A model generated the notes under the pieces. That model saw only the letters and a program-made list of their open reading frames with translations, ran no database searches and was not told the DNA's origin. A stretch of 64,000 nt of DNA from Succinivibrio dextrinosolvens (GTDB lineage: Bacteria; Pseudomonadota; Gammaproteobacteria; Enterobacterales; Succinivibrionaceae), in the NCBI RefSeq assembly GCF_011065405.1, contig NZ_CP047056.1, forward strand, positions 310,001-374,000, in the 5' to 3' direction. Of the stretch, positions 26,792-35,583 are shown one piece after another. Within the stretch, counting starts at the first letter, position 1. Each line of letters starts with the position of its first letter. Made by a program: the position numbers and the translations under genes.

Positions 26792-27485
26792 GATCTAAAG
26801 CTCTTACCGCATCCAGCAGAGTAACTTCAATCTTCTGAAGATCTGTACTGTCAAATTTAACCATCTTAGCATCAGGATTTGGCAGAGGAACCTGTTTAAC
26901 TGACGGATAAACATATCCGTAGGAATTTGTTGCACTCTTGATTTTAACAGTATTAACAAGAGTAGAAACAGCAACTCCGTCTCTTTCAAGTCTTACAGGA
27001 GACAGATTGAAAACCAGCGGATAATCATATCTTGATAAGGAGACCTTAAGTTTGGTAGTCGTTGCTCCAACATTCTGCTTGATCAGAAGCTCCGAAGGAG
27101 AGGCTGTAATCTCGGTAAGATAGCCCTGATTTTCACACTCAACCGAAGCAATATCCCATGGGATACCATTCAAATCATAGAATCTTACAATACTTGAACC
27201 ATAGGCTGGAACCCCTATAGTCATCAGAGGACTGTAATTCTCTGATAAACGCATAATACCGGCATTGATATCTCCAGGTACAAAAGGAGCAGACTCAACT
27301 TCAAGTTCTTCTGCAACTGCTGAAGAACCATTAGAAATATTTACACTCTCATTAATCTGCTCTTTGGTTCTGAACTTGGTTAAAGTATCAGACAGCTCTG
27401 GTGGTGGTGCGGGCATAGTAATAGCACCTGCACAAAATGGCAGAAGCAGCATTCCGCATATGTACATACATCTGAAAAGTAGCAT
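26784..27485 (-). CDS. DotH/IcmK-like type IVB secretion outer-membrane protein
   Basis: A 233-residue protein with a signal peptide (cleavage around AGAI, residue 20) and a proline-rich stretch. Its core is SSIVRFYDLNGIPWDIASV near residue 105, followed by TTKLKVSLSRYDYPLVFNL. This matches the DotH/IcmK/TraN family, an outer-membrane core component of Dot/Icm and IncI conjugation systems. The C-terminal LLDAVRAL also fits. It is shorter than DotH (about 360). No other core genes (DotC, DotD, DotG, DotO) are in the window. The ribosome binding site GGTGGAG before 27485 is strong. The family call is from pattern memory, not alignment. Confidence 0.62.
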   Translation of the reverse strand: MLLFRCMYICGMLLLPFCAGAITMPAPPPELSDTLTKFRTKEQINESVNISNGSSAVAEELEVESAPFVPGDINAGIMRLSENYSPLMTIGVPAYGSSIVRFYDLNGIPWDIASVECENQGYLTEITASPSELLIKQNVGATTTKLKVSLSRYDYPLVFNLSPVRLERDGVAVSTLVNTVKIKSATNSYGYVYPSVKQVPLPNPDAKMVKFDSTDLQKIEVTLLDAVRALDHE

Positions 27486-27526
27486 TTATATCTCCACCAC
27501 CATGAGTAACAGAGTTAACTAAAATC

Positions 27527-28156
27527 CTAATCAGGAAATGTTAACACACTCTGACCAGATGTTATTTTAGTAATTTCCGCTTTAAAAACATCTACAGCCT
27601 TCTCAGGAATTTCCACAAGATAATCAACCCTATCCGTATAGGACTGATTGAGGACTGTAATTCCAAGCTTTGAGAAAAGTCGCAGCACCAAATTAACTTC
27701 TGAATGTCCTACCTGAAAGCTGCATTTTTTTACAATTACCATCGGTGTTGTTGGAAGTGAATCAAGTGCAGTCTTAACACTGTCCTGATAGGCTTTAACA
27801 AGTCCTCCGGTACCTAAAAGAATTCCTCCGAAATAACGGGTAACCACAACAGTAAGTTCCCCCACATCACTGTGAAGGACCACATTCAGCATAGGCTGAC
27901 CTGCAGTACCGTGGGGTTCTCCATCATCAGAACAGCCGGCATAACCTGATGAACCAGGCTTATCTGCATTATAGGCAAAACAGTTGTGTCTTGCATCAGA
28001 AAATTCCCTGCAGATTCTGTCAATAAAGGCTTTCGCTTCATCTACGCCGTGAGTTCTGCCTATAGAGGTAATAAAACGACTCTTTTTAACGGTAATTTCA
28101 GTACGATGTATTTCGTTATTCTTTAGAGCTGGTACAAGATAAGAGTCTTCAGTCAT
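27527..28156 (-). CDS. yigZ: YigZ/IMPACT family protein
   Basis: A 209-residue member of the UPF0029/IMPACT family. It has IKKSRF-like VKKSRFITSIGRTHGVDEA near the N-terminus, the signature DARHNCFAYNA, SDDGEPHGTAGQPML and VVVTRYFGGILLGTGGLVKAY. A domain of elongation-factor-like fold follows at the C-terminus. Its role is not settled; the eukaryotic relative affects translation control. A TTG at 28180 could extend it by 8 residues, but the ATG at 28156 matches the E. coli start (MESWLIPA against MTEDSYLVPA). The DotH-like gene begins 41 bases further on. Confidence 0.9.
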   Translation of the reverse strand: MTEDSYLVPALKNNEIHRTEITVKKSRFITSIGRTHGVDEAKAFIDRICREFSDARHNCFAYNADKPGSSGYAGCSDDGEPHGTAGQPMLNVVLHSDVGELTVVVTRYFGGILLGTGGLVKAYQDSVKTALDSLPTTPMVIVKKCSFQVGHSEVNLVLRLFSKLGITVLNQSYTDRVDYLVEIPEKAVDVFKAEITKITSGQSVLTFPD

Positions 28157-28444
28157 AATATTTTCACAGTAAAACAACAATATGCGTATTTTACTATAGA
28201 AAAGCTTAAAAACAAAAATACAGCGGCTTTACAAAGGATAAAGACAGAAAATAAATTTCAAAAAACAGCATCTAACAATTTTTGTTTACTAAAGAAAGGT
28301 CAAAATGTGCACTGAAATGTAGTTTATACCGTTTGAATAAAAAAAGTTAGCATTAGACAACTTTATTTTTTCATTTCAAATACAAATGAAAAAACAAAAG
28401 GTTATAATGAAACAAAGCTTTGAATGATAATATCTGGATAGTAT

Positions 28445-29239
28445 ATGCCTATTGAGTTCTCTGATACATTTAAACTTGCTTGCTACAGCGGACTGTTCAT
28501 CTTTATGTGCACAAGCTTGGGAGCATCCTTTGTATTTATTCTTTTAAAGCATAAAAACAGAATCTACACACAGCTATCCTTAGGATTCAGTGCAGGAATA
28601 ATGCTTGCAGCTTCTATTTTTTCGCTGATTATTCCTGCAATTGAGAACTCTTCCTATGAGAGTTCGTATAAAATGGTTCCGGTTATTGGTGGCTTCATAC
28701 TAGGTATTCTTTTCCTCATCGCCATCGATAAATCCATGCCGCATCTTCACGTGCTTGCAAAATCACCTGAAGGACCAAAATCATCTTTAAGCAAGCACAC
28801 TCTACTGTTTCTTGCTATTACTATTCACAATATCCCCGAGGGTATGGCTGTAGGCGTTTCAGCAGCTACCTCAGCAGATTTAACACTTACCAGCTCTGCT
28901 GCGATTTTAGCTTTGGGTATAGGTATTCAGAATATTCCGGAAGGAGCTGCCGTATCCATGCCTTATTTTGCGGACGGAATGTCCCGCATGAAATCATTTT
29001 TACTGGGAAGTCTTTCAGGAGCAGTTGAACCAGCTGCGGCAATTCTAGTGGTATTACTTGCAGATCTGGTTGCACCTCTACTGCCATGGTTTCTATCATT
29101 TGCAGCAGGTGCAATGATGTACGTGGTAATTGAAGAGCTTATTCCTCAATCTCACGATCTGGGTAATTCAGACAAGGGAACAATAGCTGTTCTGACAGGA
29201 TTTATTCTGATGATGTTTCTGGATGTTACTTTGGGATGA
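28445..29239 (+). CDS. ZIP family divalent metal transporter
   Basis: A 264-residue inner-membrane protein with about eight hydrophobic segments. It carries the ZIP metal-binding signatures TIHNIPEGMAVG (about residue 124) and GIQNIPEGAAVSMP (about residue 160). A short histidine-containing loop (MPHLHVLAK) lies between the third and fourth segments. It probably imports zinc or a similar metal ion, as in the ZupT/GufA branch. It is divergent from yigZ. TATAAT at about 28403 could be its -10 box, but the -35 is poor. A strong hairpin follows the gene. Confidence 0.88.
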   Translation: MPIEFSDTFKLACYSGLFIFMCTSLGASFVFILLKHKNRIYTQLSLGFSAGIMLAASIFSLIIPAIENSSYESSYKMVPVIGGFILGILFLIAIDKSMPHLHVLAKSPEGPKSSLSKHTLLFLAITIHNIPEGMAVGVSAATSADLTLTSSAAILALGIGIQNIPEGAAVSMPYFADGMSRMKSFLLGSLSGAVEPAAAILVVLLADLVAPLLPWFLSFAAGAMMYVVIEELIPQSHDLGNSDKGTIAVLTGFILMMFLDVTLG

Positions 29240-29245
29240 TGACTG

Positions 29246-29269
29246 AGGATGCGTTAGAAAACGCATCCT
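29246..29269. terminator. Hairpin between convergent genes
   Basis: AGGATGCGTT-agaa-AACGCATCCT is a perfect 10-bp stem with a 4-base loop between the convergent ZIP gene and the 152-residue gene. The T-run expected of a classic terminator is missing on both strands, but position and stability suggest bidirectional termination. Confidence 0.55.
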
Positions 29270-29283
29270 GAACTGAAAAAATT

Positions 29284-29742
29284 CTAGAACAGCTTACCCA
29301 AGTACATACCTGTAGCAAATTTTGCCGCAGCCAGCAGACCATCTCCAAGTTTATCCAGAATTGAGAAATCATCAGGTTTAGTCTGATTATTTAATACTTC
29401 CCAGTCCTTTGATACAGGATCTTCCTGTAGAACGGCAAATTTTTCCTTTATTGTATTGAGTCTTGAATTATCGCTGCTTTCATCTGAATTTTGGGCTGCA
29501 AATTTATCTGAATTCAGAAGAACAGAGTAGTCATCAATTAAAGAGACCTCTTTTTCTTCTCGCCCTATTTCTTTTAAAGCCTCCGGTGAAGCAGCCCCGG
29601 AAAGAATAGCAAGAGCTTCAGAAAATTCGTTCTTGTGTTTTTTCTGATCAACACCGCCCAGAGAATGATTTAAAGTTAAACCACCCTGATGGACATTAGG
29701 CGTAGGCCTGTTTACATGTTGAGTAAGGGTTAAAGTAGACAT
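29284..29742 (-). CDS. Hypothetical protein with hairpin-controlled start
   Basis: A 152-residue soluble protein I do not recognise. It has no signal peptide. The N-terminal 30 residues are Thr/Asn/Pro/Gly-rich, the middle is acidic and serine-rich, and the last 25 residues (GDGLLAAAKFATGMYLGKLF) form an amphipathic or membrane-associating helix. The ribosome binding site GGAGG lies 6 bases before the ATG. Both fall inside a long hairpin at 29740-29790, so translation is probably regulated. Codon use resembles the neighbours and there is no sign of transfer. Confidence 0.6.
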   Translation of the reverse strand: MSTLTLTQHVNRPTPNVHQGGLTLNHSLGGVDQKKHKNEFSEALAILSGAASPEALKEIGREEKEVSLIDDYSVLLNSDKFAAQNSDESSDNSRLNTIKEKFAVLQEDPVSKDWEVLNNQTKPDDFSILDKLGDGLLAAAKFATGMYLGKLF

Positions 29743-29790
29743 CTGTACCTCCGCACCGGCAAACTTTGCCGTATAACTACAGGTACAGAT
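29740..29790 (-). promoter_or_regulatory. Hairpin covering ribosome binding site and start codon
   Basis: ATCTGTACCT at 29741-29750 and AGGTACAGAT at 29781-29790 are perfect reverse complements, with the palindrome CGGCAAACTTTGCCG (29757-29771) between them. Read as minus-strand RNA, the upstream arm pairs with the AGGU of the ribosome binding site and the AU of the AUG of the gene starting at 29742. This would block translation unless opened by a factor, by temperature or by an antisense RNA. It could alternatively be a DNA operator. Confidence 0.6.
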
Positions 29791-29813
29791 CTCTATGCAG
29801 AAATGATGCCAGT

Positions 29814-30209
29814 TTAGTTTTGAATCTGATATTTCTCAGACTGGAGACGTTCAAAGGTTACTTCCTCATAACCCGGCTCATGATCCTTTGGATTCTCATC
29901 ATTGAACTTGTAGTTTGTCTTTACCCATGCCTTCTTGGTTTCTGAATTCTCCAGAGGAGCTCCTTTGCGGCAGTCATTATAGACGTACACATTGTGGATA
30001 TCATTTACGTTCTTAAGGATAATTGGAGCTTCCTCTCCTGAGGCAAAAACATACCAGCCCTGAGTAATCCATTTGGTTTTGTCAGCTCTTGCATTAATTG
30101 CCAGAGAACAGTCATCAGAGGTGTCGTTTCTAACTTCAATCATTACATCAGCACTAACAGCTGTACACACAAATAAACCAAGTAATCCTGCCAATAAGCC
30201 TTTCTTCAT
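29814..30209 (-). CDS. Secreted DUF1036-like protein
   Basis: The frame is open from 30362, but the first 51 codons look non-coding. The ATG at 30209 begins a clean signal peptide (MKKGLLAGLLGLFVCTAVSA, cleavage near residue 20), giving 131 residues. The mature part (VMIEVRNDTSDDCSLAINA, then WITQGWYVFASGEEAPI and VYVYNDC) matches the DUF1036 pattern of small periplasmic proteins with two conserved cysteines. The function of the family is unknown. The ribosome binding site is weak. It lies next to the 152-residue gene with a 71-base gap and the same direction. Confidence 0.65.
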   Translation of the reverse strand: MKKGLLAGLLGLFVCTAVSADVMIEVRNDTSDDCSLAINARADKTKWITQGWYVFASGEEAPIILKNVNDIHNVYVYNDCRKGAPLENSETKKAWVKTNYKFNDENPKDHEPGYEEVTFERLQSEKYQIQN

Positions 30210-30423
30210 AAAACAGCACTGCTCCCTACATTTAAAATCCTGAATACTTAACGTCCTAAGACATAGACTATATCTAAAAATAAGAACCACTCTATAAATA
30301 TAACTTCTTACAATTAGCTTACTAATATAAAAAAATAGGACATAAGTCCAAGCTAAAGTCATTCTAAAACAAATAATAAATAATTTTTATAAAAAAATTA
30401 TAAATTTAGGATAAGGTTAAAAA

Positions 30424-30458
30424 AAAAGACCTCTAATTATACAATCCAGAGGTCTTTT
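30424..30458 (-). terminator. Terminator after ppiD
   Basis: AAAAGACCTCT (30424-30434) and AGAGGTCTTTT (30448-30458) form an 11-bp stem flanked by A and T runs on both sides. It lies 25 bases after the ppiD stop. On the minus strand the run of Ts is clear; it may work in both directions. Confidence 0.85.
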
Positions 30459-30482
30459 CATCAGATTCAGCTCAAAACTAAA

Positions 30483-32405
30483 CTAGTCAGCAGATGAATT
30501 CTGACTGTTAACAAGCTTAATTGCATCCTCATTGTACTTGATGTCACTCAGCTCTCTTGCGCCCATATGAATCATAGAGTTTGCCTTTTCAACTTTAAAC
30601 TGAACTAGCTGAGCACGAATAAACTGTGAGTATTTCTCAATCTCAGCATCGCCTTCAGTCTTAACTGACTTAAGAACAATCAGTGTAGGATTTCCCTTAT
30701 TAGAAGAAATAACACCGCTGTTTTCTTTGTTAACAACTGAGAATACATCATAAATGAACTTAGGATCATAAGCTGCATCTCCTCTTGCAATGGTCTGATT
30801 TGCATTTAGCTTAACCACACCATCAGTTGCAGGAATTTCATTCTTAGATACAGCAGTCTTAATCGCCTCAAGTTTTTCCTGAGCCTTGTCAAAAGCGATT
30901 GCATCAGCAGCAACAGTCTTAACCTCTGCTGCAACATCCTCAAATTTCTTCAGGCTTGCATCCTTGTACTCGGTAACATTGATGAAAGCACACGCATCAT
31001 TACCAAGCTGAATAATATTACTGTTCTGATTTGAGGTACGAACATTCTCATCAAAGGCAACCTTCTGAACTTCACGGGTATTCAATGGCCAAGGAAGAGA
31101 CTCATCTCCAAAAGCTACAGCACCTGACTGCTGAACCTTAACTTCTGCCTTTTCAGCTGCAAGATCAAGAGAATCTGGATTCTCGTAAGCTAAATCAGTA
31201 AATGTTGAGCTCTTCTGGGTGTATAAATCAAGAGCCTGAGCATCGATAAATTTCTCTTTAACCTGATCTTTGACATCTGCTAGAGCAGGAATTCTTTCCT
31301 TGGTAATGCCGTCAAGACGGATAATGTGGGCACCTGCATTATCAACGATAACCTTTGAATAACTGCCGACCTTCTCAAGTGAAAACAGGGCTATATCAAG
31401 CTGTGATGACAGATTCCCCTTCTCAAGACTTCCAAGTGAACCATGGGTCTTCTTAAAGTCAGCATCATCAGAGTATTTCTCTCCAACTGATTCAAATGAT
31501 TTTCCTTCGTTCAGCATTGCCAGAGCTTCATTAGCTTTTTTCTCGAAATCAGCTGTTGAAGCCTTAATCAGGATCTGTGAACATTCGCGTTTCTCAGGGA
31601 TAGTGAAATCAGTCTGGTTTAGATTGAAGTATTCTTCAAGCTTGCCCTCATCAACCTTAACCTGCTTCTTTAAATCGTTTACTGACAGAACAACATAGTT
31701 GAACTTAACAGTAGCTGGAGCCATGAACTTATCATGATGCTCATCATAGAATTTCTTAATCTCATCATCTGAAAGATTAATGGTATCCCTGATATCTTTG
31801 ATATTGATGCTGTATAAATCAACAACACGGCTCTGAGCAAACAGCTTAGCTAAAAGTTCAACCTCATAAGGATAAACGGTAGAAGCTGATCTTAAAACAG
31901 GTTCTGCAATAGTTTCCTGAGCCAGAGATGCTCTCATCTGCTGAGCAAAATAATCAGGTGATGAGCCCATATTTTTAACAGTGGCTAGGAAAACATCGTT
32001 ATTGAATTTACCATCCTTGAAGAAAGCCTTTTCCTTGCGGATTGCATCCTTAACCTGTTCGTCTCCGATTCGAATACCCTGCTTGTAGGTTTCTGAAGCT
32101 AATGCTGCATTATCAATCAGACGCTCTAGAACCTGCATTCTTAAAACCTTAACAGCTTCAGGATTCTCAAGCATATCGTGAATAGATGGACCATACTGGT
32201 TCTGCATAGCTCTTACCTGATCCTGATAGCTTGAATTCCACTGATTAGCAGAAATCTTGATATCGCCAATCTCAACAGGATCAGTATTTAATCTTGGGAT
32301 AAGGTAATTACCAACACCCGCAAAAATGAAGGATAAAATAATAATCCAGAAAATTATCTTAAAAACTTTTCCATGCGCACCGTCACGCAGTTTATCGGTC
32401 AACAT
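30483..32405 (-). CDS. ppiD: Periplasmic folding chaperone PpiD
   Basis: A 640-residue SurA_N/parvulin-type protein anchored in the inner membrane by one N-terminal segment (IIFWIIILSFIFAGVGNYLI, residues 16-36). The chaperone domain follows, and the parvulin-like domain lies near residues 265-360 (ECSQILIKA, GSLGSLEKGNL, VIVDNAGAHIIRLDGI). PpiD helps newly exported proteins fold at the Sec translocon; the E. coli parvulin domain is inactive. E. coli PpiD has 623 residues. It usually follows lon-hupB; here an acidic protein replaces hupB. A strong terminator follows. Confidence 0.93.
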   Translation of the reverse strand: MLTDKLRDGAHGKVFKIIFWIIILSFIFAGVGNYLIPRLNTDPVEIGDIKISANQWNSSYQDQVRAMQNQYGPSIHDMLENPEAVKVLRMQVLERLIDNAALASETYKQGIRIGDEQVKDAIRKEKAFFKDGKFNNDVFLATVKNMGSSPDYFAQQMRASLAQETIAEPVLRSASTVYPYEVELLAKLFAQSRVVDLYSINIKDIRDTINLSDDEIKKFYDEHHDKFMAPATVKFNYVVLSVNDLKKQVKVDEGKLEEYFNLNQTDFTIPEKRECSQILIKASTADFEKKANEALAMLNEGKSFESVGEKYSDDADFKKTHGSLGSLEKGNLSSQLDIALFSLEKVGSYSKVIVDNAGAHIIRLDGITKERIPALADVKDQVKEKFIDAQALDLYTQKSSTFTDLAYENPDSLDLAAEKAEVKVQQSGAVAFGDESLPWPLNTREVQKVAFDENVRTSNQNSNIIQLGNDACAFINVTEYKDASLKKFEDVAAEVKTVAADAIAFDKAQEKLEAIKTAVSKNEIPATDGVVKLNANQTIARGDAAYDPKFIYDVFSVVNKENSGVISSNKGNPTLIVLKSVKTEGDAEIEKYSQFIRAQLVQFKVEKANSMIHMGARELSDIKYNEDAIKLVNSQNSSAD

Positions 32406-32603
32406 TTTTTTATTATCTCCGCAACCTTATGCTTCCCTTTTGGAACAAATTAACACCTGATTTTGACACTCTTCCTAAGCTAAAGCAAGAATATTCAGGC
32501 AATTAGATGAGGTTAGCCACAATCCTTAAGCAATTCTCTTTATCTGTGAGTAAATACTGTAAAAGTTAATATACAAACAGAAGAGGCTTTTCAGAACAAA
32601 CAT

Positions 32604-32981
32604 TTAGTCTTTCTTATCGTGGGCTCTAATGTACTCAATAATTGGAGGTAGAAGATCATCTTCAATATGAGCAATCTTCTGTCTTAAAACAAAAGAGTTA
32701 TCATCCTTGAGGTATTCAAGATTATCCTGACACTCCATCAGCATTGGCAGAGTATTCTCCACGCTGATGCATAATGGCTTGATAATCTTTAAAAATGCCT
32801 CTGGATTTACAACCTTGTCTGAATTGATCTGAGGTGCAATTTTCTCCAGTATTTCAATCAGAGAGTCAGCTGATTTGAAGATTTTGGAAATCTCGTCCTC
32901 AATGCCACTCTTTTTTTTGTCGTCTGATACTTCATCATCAAACTTTACAAAATCGTCTTTGTTTTCTAGCTCTTCACTCAT
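32604..32981 (-). CDS. Acidic hypothetical protein between lon and ppiD
   Basis: A 125-residue soluble protein I do not recognise. The first 30 residues are very acidic with mixed lysines (DDFVKFDDEVSDDKKKS). The rest is predicted all-helical with regular leucine/isoleucine spacing (IFKSADSLIEILEKIAPQI), so a helical bundle or coiled coil is likely. No signal peptide or membrane segment. It occupies the position where gammaproteobacteria usually carry hupB, though the sequence is not HU-like. It is flanked by the lon terminator upstream and a 198-base gap before ppiD, so it may have its own promoter. Confidence 0.6.
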   Translation of the reverse strand: MSEELENKDDFVKFDDEVSDDKKKSGIEDEISKIFKSADSLIEILEKIAPQINSDKVVNPEAFLKIIKPLCISVENTLPMLMECQDNLEYLKDDNSFVLRQKIAHIEDDLLPPIIEYIRAHDKKD

Positions 32982-33047
32982 AACTAAGGAAACATCCCTG
33001 TGTAATAATTAAAATTCGTGCTCTTATACAAGAGTTTTAATAATAGA

Positions 33048-33073
33048 AAATCTCCTCATTTCTGAGGAGATTT
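33048..33073 (-). terminator. Terminator after lon
   Basis: AAATCTCCTCA (33048-33058) and TGAGGAGATTT (33063-33073) form a perfect 11-bp stem with a 4-base loop, starting 6 bases after the lon stop. The minus-strand T-run is short (TTTTCTATT). Confidence 0.8.
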
Positions 33074-33078
33074 AAAGC

Positions 33079-35583
33079 TTAAACCTTTTTCTTAGCTGCA
33101 GGCTTTTTGGCTGCGCTTGCTGTCCCCTTAGTATCCTTAAGCTTCCATATAGTTGTAGGCTTAAACTTATACGGATCGGAAACAAGAGCGGTTTTTAAGA
33201 CCTCTTCAATGCGGGATACAGGTTTGATAGTCATCTTCTCCTGTACCACATGAGGAATATCCCACAGATCCTTCTCGTTCTCCTTAGGGATCATTACAGT
33301 TTTAATACCGCCGCGCATTGCAGCTAAAAGCTTCTCTTTCAAACCGCCGATTGGCAGGACATCACCACGAAGAGTAATCTCACCTGTCATCGCTACATCA
33401 GCTCTTACGGCATTACCGGTTAAGGCAGAAACAACAGCAGTTACCATACCGACACCTGCAGAAGGACCATCCTTTGGAACTGCACCTTCAGGTACATGAA
33501 CATGAAGATCACAGGTCTCAAAGAAATCTGAATTCAGGTGCAGATCCTTTGATAGGGTTCTTACTACAGTAATAGCAGTAGAAATAGATTCCTTCATCAC
33601 CTCACCGAGTTTACCGGTAAGCTGATGCTTGCCCTTACCTTCATTGGCAACAGCTTCAAGCTGAAGAATATCACCGCCTAATGAAGACCAGGACAGACCG
33701 TTAACAATACCAACCTTGTTGTCATTAAGCTTCGAGGTAAAGTCATAACGCTCTGGACCTAGCATGCGGTGAACATCATCCACACTGATTGAAGTATGCT
33801 TCAGCTTCTTAGCCTTAGGATGCTCAATCATCAGATCCTTGATGGTCTTGCGGATAAGCTCGGTTAGAATACGCTCAAGCTCACGGACACCAGCCTCATG
33901 AGTATAGTAGCGGATCAGATGCAGCAGAGTCTTATCATCAATTGAGATTTCCTTGTCTGTTACATGAGCATGTCTTAACTGCTTTGGCAGTAGATGCTCC
34001 TTAGCAATATTGAACTTCTCATCTTCTGTATATGAAGAAAGATCAATAATCTCCATTCTGTCCAGAAGAGGTCCTGGAATATTGTAGGAGTTAGCGGTTG
34101 TAACAAACATTACATTGGACAGATCATAATCAATCTCAATGTAGTTATCCTCAAAGGTTGAGTTCTGCTCAGGATCTAAAACCTCCAGCAGAGCTGAAGA
34201 AGGATCACCGTGAGCAGAGGCGGAAACCTTATCAATCTCATCAAGCAGGAATAAAGGATTGTTTACTCCAACCTTTACCATGTTGGAAATAATTCTTCCA
34301 GGAAGAGCTCCAATATAAGTTCTTCTGTGACCACGGATTTCAGCCTCATCATTAACACCGCCCAATGCAACTCGGACATACTTTCTGCCGGTTGCATTTG
34401 CAATTGATTTGCCTAATGAGGTTTTACCAATACCAGGAGGTCCCATCAGACAGATGATTGGACCATGAAGCTTGTCTGCTCTTGCCTGTACAGCCAGATA
34501 CTCTAGAATTCTGTCTTTTACCTTGGTCAGACCATAGTGTTCCTTATCAAGGATCTCCTTGGCCTTCTTCAGATCAACGTTAATTGAGGTACCGTAATTC
34601 CAAGGAAGGGTCAATAAGGTTTCAACATAGTTTCTTACAATTGAATACTCTGATGAGTTTACACTCATTGAATTAAGCTTCTTGATTTCTCTCTCAATTC
34701 GCTTATGAACATATTCTGGAGCATTCAGATTCTCATTACGGGTAACCAGATTCTGAATATCATCTTCTTCAGACAGAGTAATTCCAAGTTCCTTCTTGAT
34801 GGCCTTGAGCTGTTCTGATAGGAAATATTCCTTCTGATTCTTTTCCATTGAACGCTTGGCCAGATCAATAATGTGGTTCTCCAGCTCAGACTTGTAGGAA
34901 TAGCCATTTAACAGACTGATAATAATTCGGCCTCTCTCGATCGGATTTAGAGTTGAGAGCAGCATGAACTTAGTCTGACTGTCCAGCTTCAAAATCTGGG
35001 TCAGCATATCAGTAAGTCTTGATAAAGATGACTCTTCTAGGATTGCGGTAACCAGATGCTTTGGAACACTGTCTTCAATTAAAGCTCGAGAAGTTTTGTC
35101 TGAACTCTCAATAGAATACTCAAGACAGGATTTAAGAACACTTAAGGTATCATTGACGTCTTTAGGAGAAAGCTCAGGCTCTTCTAGAACCAGAACACGG
35201 GCTTTTCTAAAGGAAGAACCAGGCTCATCAATAACCTCTAAAAGTTTGATTCTGGTATATCCGGAAATCAAACACTGATATGTATTAGAGTCCTTTTTCT
35301 TCATGTTAAGAAGAGTACATAGAACACCAGTCTTATGTAACTCCTTGAAATCAGGTTTTTCGTCAACTTCATTCAATTGACAGAAGACTGCAATATTTGC
35401 ACCTTCCTGCTCTTTTGCATATTCAAAAGCAGCAATTGAACTCTCACGAGCTGCTGTAATCTGAAGCTTAGAATTAGGTGTAATGATCAGCGCTCTTAAA
35501 GTAATAAGAGGCAGGATCATTTCATTGTTATCTACAGTCTTCTTTTTAGGAGAAGATTTTTTTATAGTTTTGGTTTCAGTCAT
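33079..35583 (-). CDS. lon: ATP-dependent protease Lon
   Basis: The cytoplasmic AAA+ serine protease that removes misfolded and regulatory proteins, including many antitoxins. In order it has an N-terminal substrate-binding domain, the Walker A loop GPPGIGKTSLGKSIA (about residue 377), LFLLDEIDK, and the protease domain with the Ser-Lys dyad (serine in PKDGPSAGVGM, lysine about 43 residues on in GGLKEKLLAA). At 834 residues it is longer than E. coli Lon (784). Both ends carry extra lysine-rich tails (KKSSPKKK and AAKKPAAKKKV). I looked for a heat-shock sigma-32 promoter and saw none convincing. An imperfect hairpin GTCCTCATCC/GGATTAGGAC lies in its leader. Confidence 0.95.
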   Translation of the reverse strand: MTETKTIKKSSPKKKTVDNNEMILPLITLRALIITPNSKLQITAARESSIAAFEYAKEQEGANIAVFCQLNEVDEKPDFKELHKTGVLCTLLNMKKKDSNTYQCLISGYTRIKLLEVIDEPGSSFRKARVLVLEEPELSPKDVNDTLSVLKSCLEYSIESSDKTSRALIEDSVPKHLVTAILEESSLSRLTDMLTQILKLDSQTKFMLLSTLNPIERGRIIISLLNGYSYKSELENHIIDLAKRSMEKNQKEYFLSEQLKAIKKELGITLSEEDDIQNLVTRNENLNAPEYVHKRIEREIKKLNSMSVNSSEYSIVRNYVETLLTLPWNYGTSINVDLKKAKEILDKEHYGLTKVKDRILEYLAVQARADKLHGPIICLMGPPGIGKTSLGKSIANATGRKYVRVALGGVNDEAEIRGHRRTYIGALPGRIISNMVKVGVNNPLFLLDEIDKVSASAHGDPSSALLEVLDPEQNSTFEDNYIEIDYDLSNVMFVTTANSYNIPGPLLDRMEIIDLSSYTEDEKFNIAKEHLLPKQLRHAHVTDKEISIDDKTLLHLIRYYTHEAGVRELERILTELIRKTIKDLMIEHPKAKKLKHTSISVDDVHRMLGPERYDFTSKLNDNKVGIVNGLSWSSLGGDILQLEAVANEGKGKHQLTGKLGEVMKESISTAITVVRTLSKDLHLNSDFFETCDLHVHVPEGAVPKDGPSAGVGMVTAVVSALTGNAVRADVAMTGEITLRGDVLPIGGLKEKLLAAMRGGIKTVMIPKENEKDLWDIPHVVQEKMTIKPVSRIEEVLKTALVSDPYKFKPTTIWKLKDTKGTASAAKKPAAKKKV

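Noticed and set aside
30210-30362. N-terminal extension of the DUF1036-like protein
   Set aside because: The 51 extra codons are low-quality and would hide the clear signal peptide that starts at 30209.
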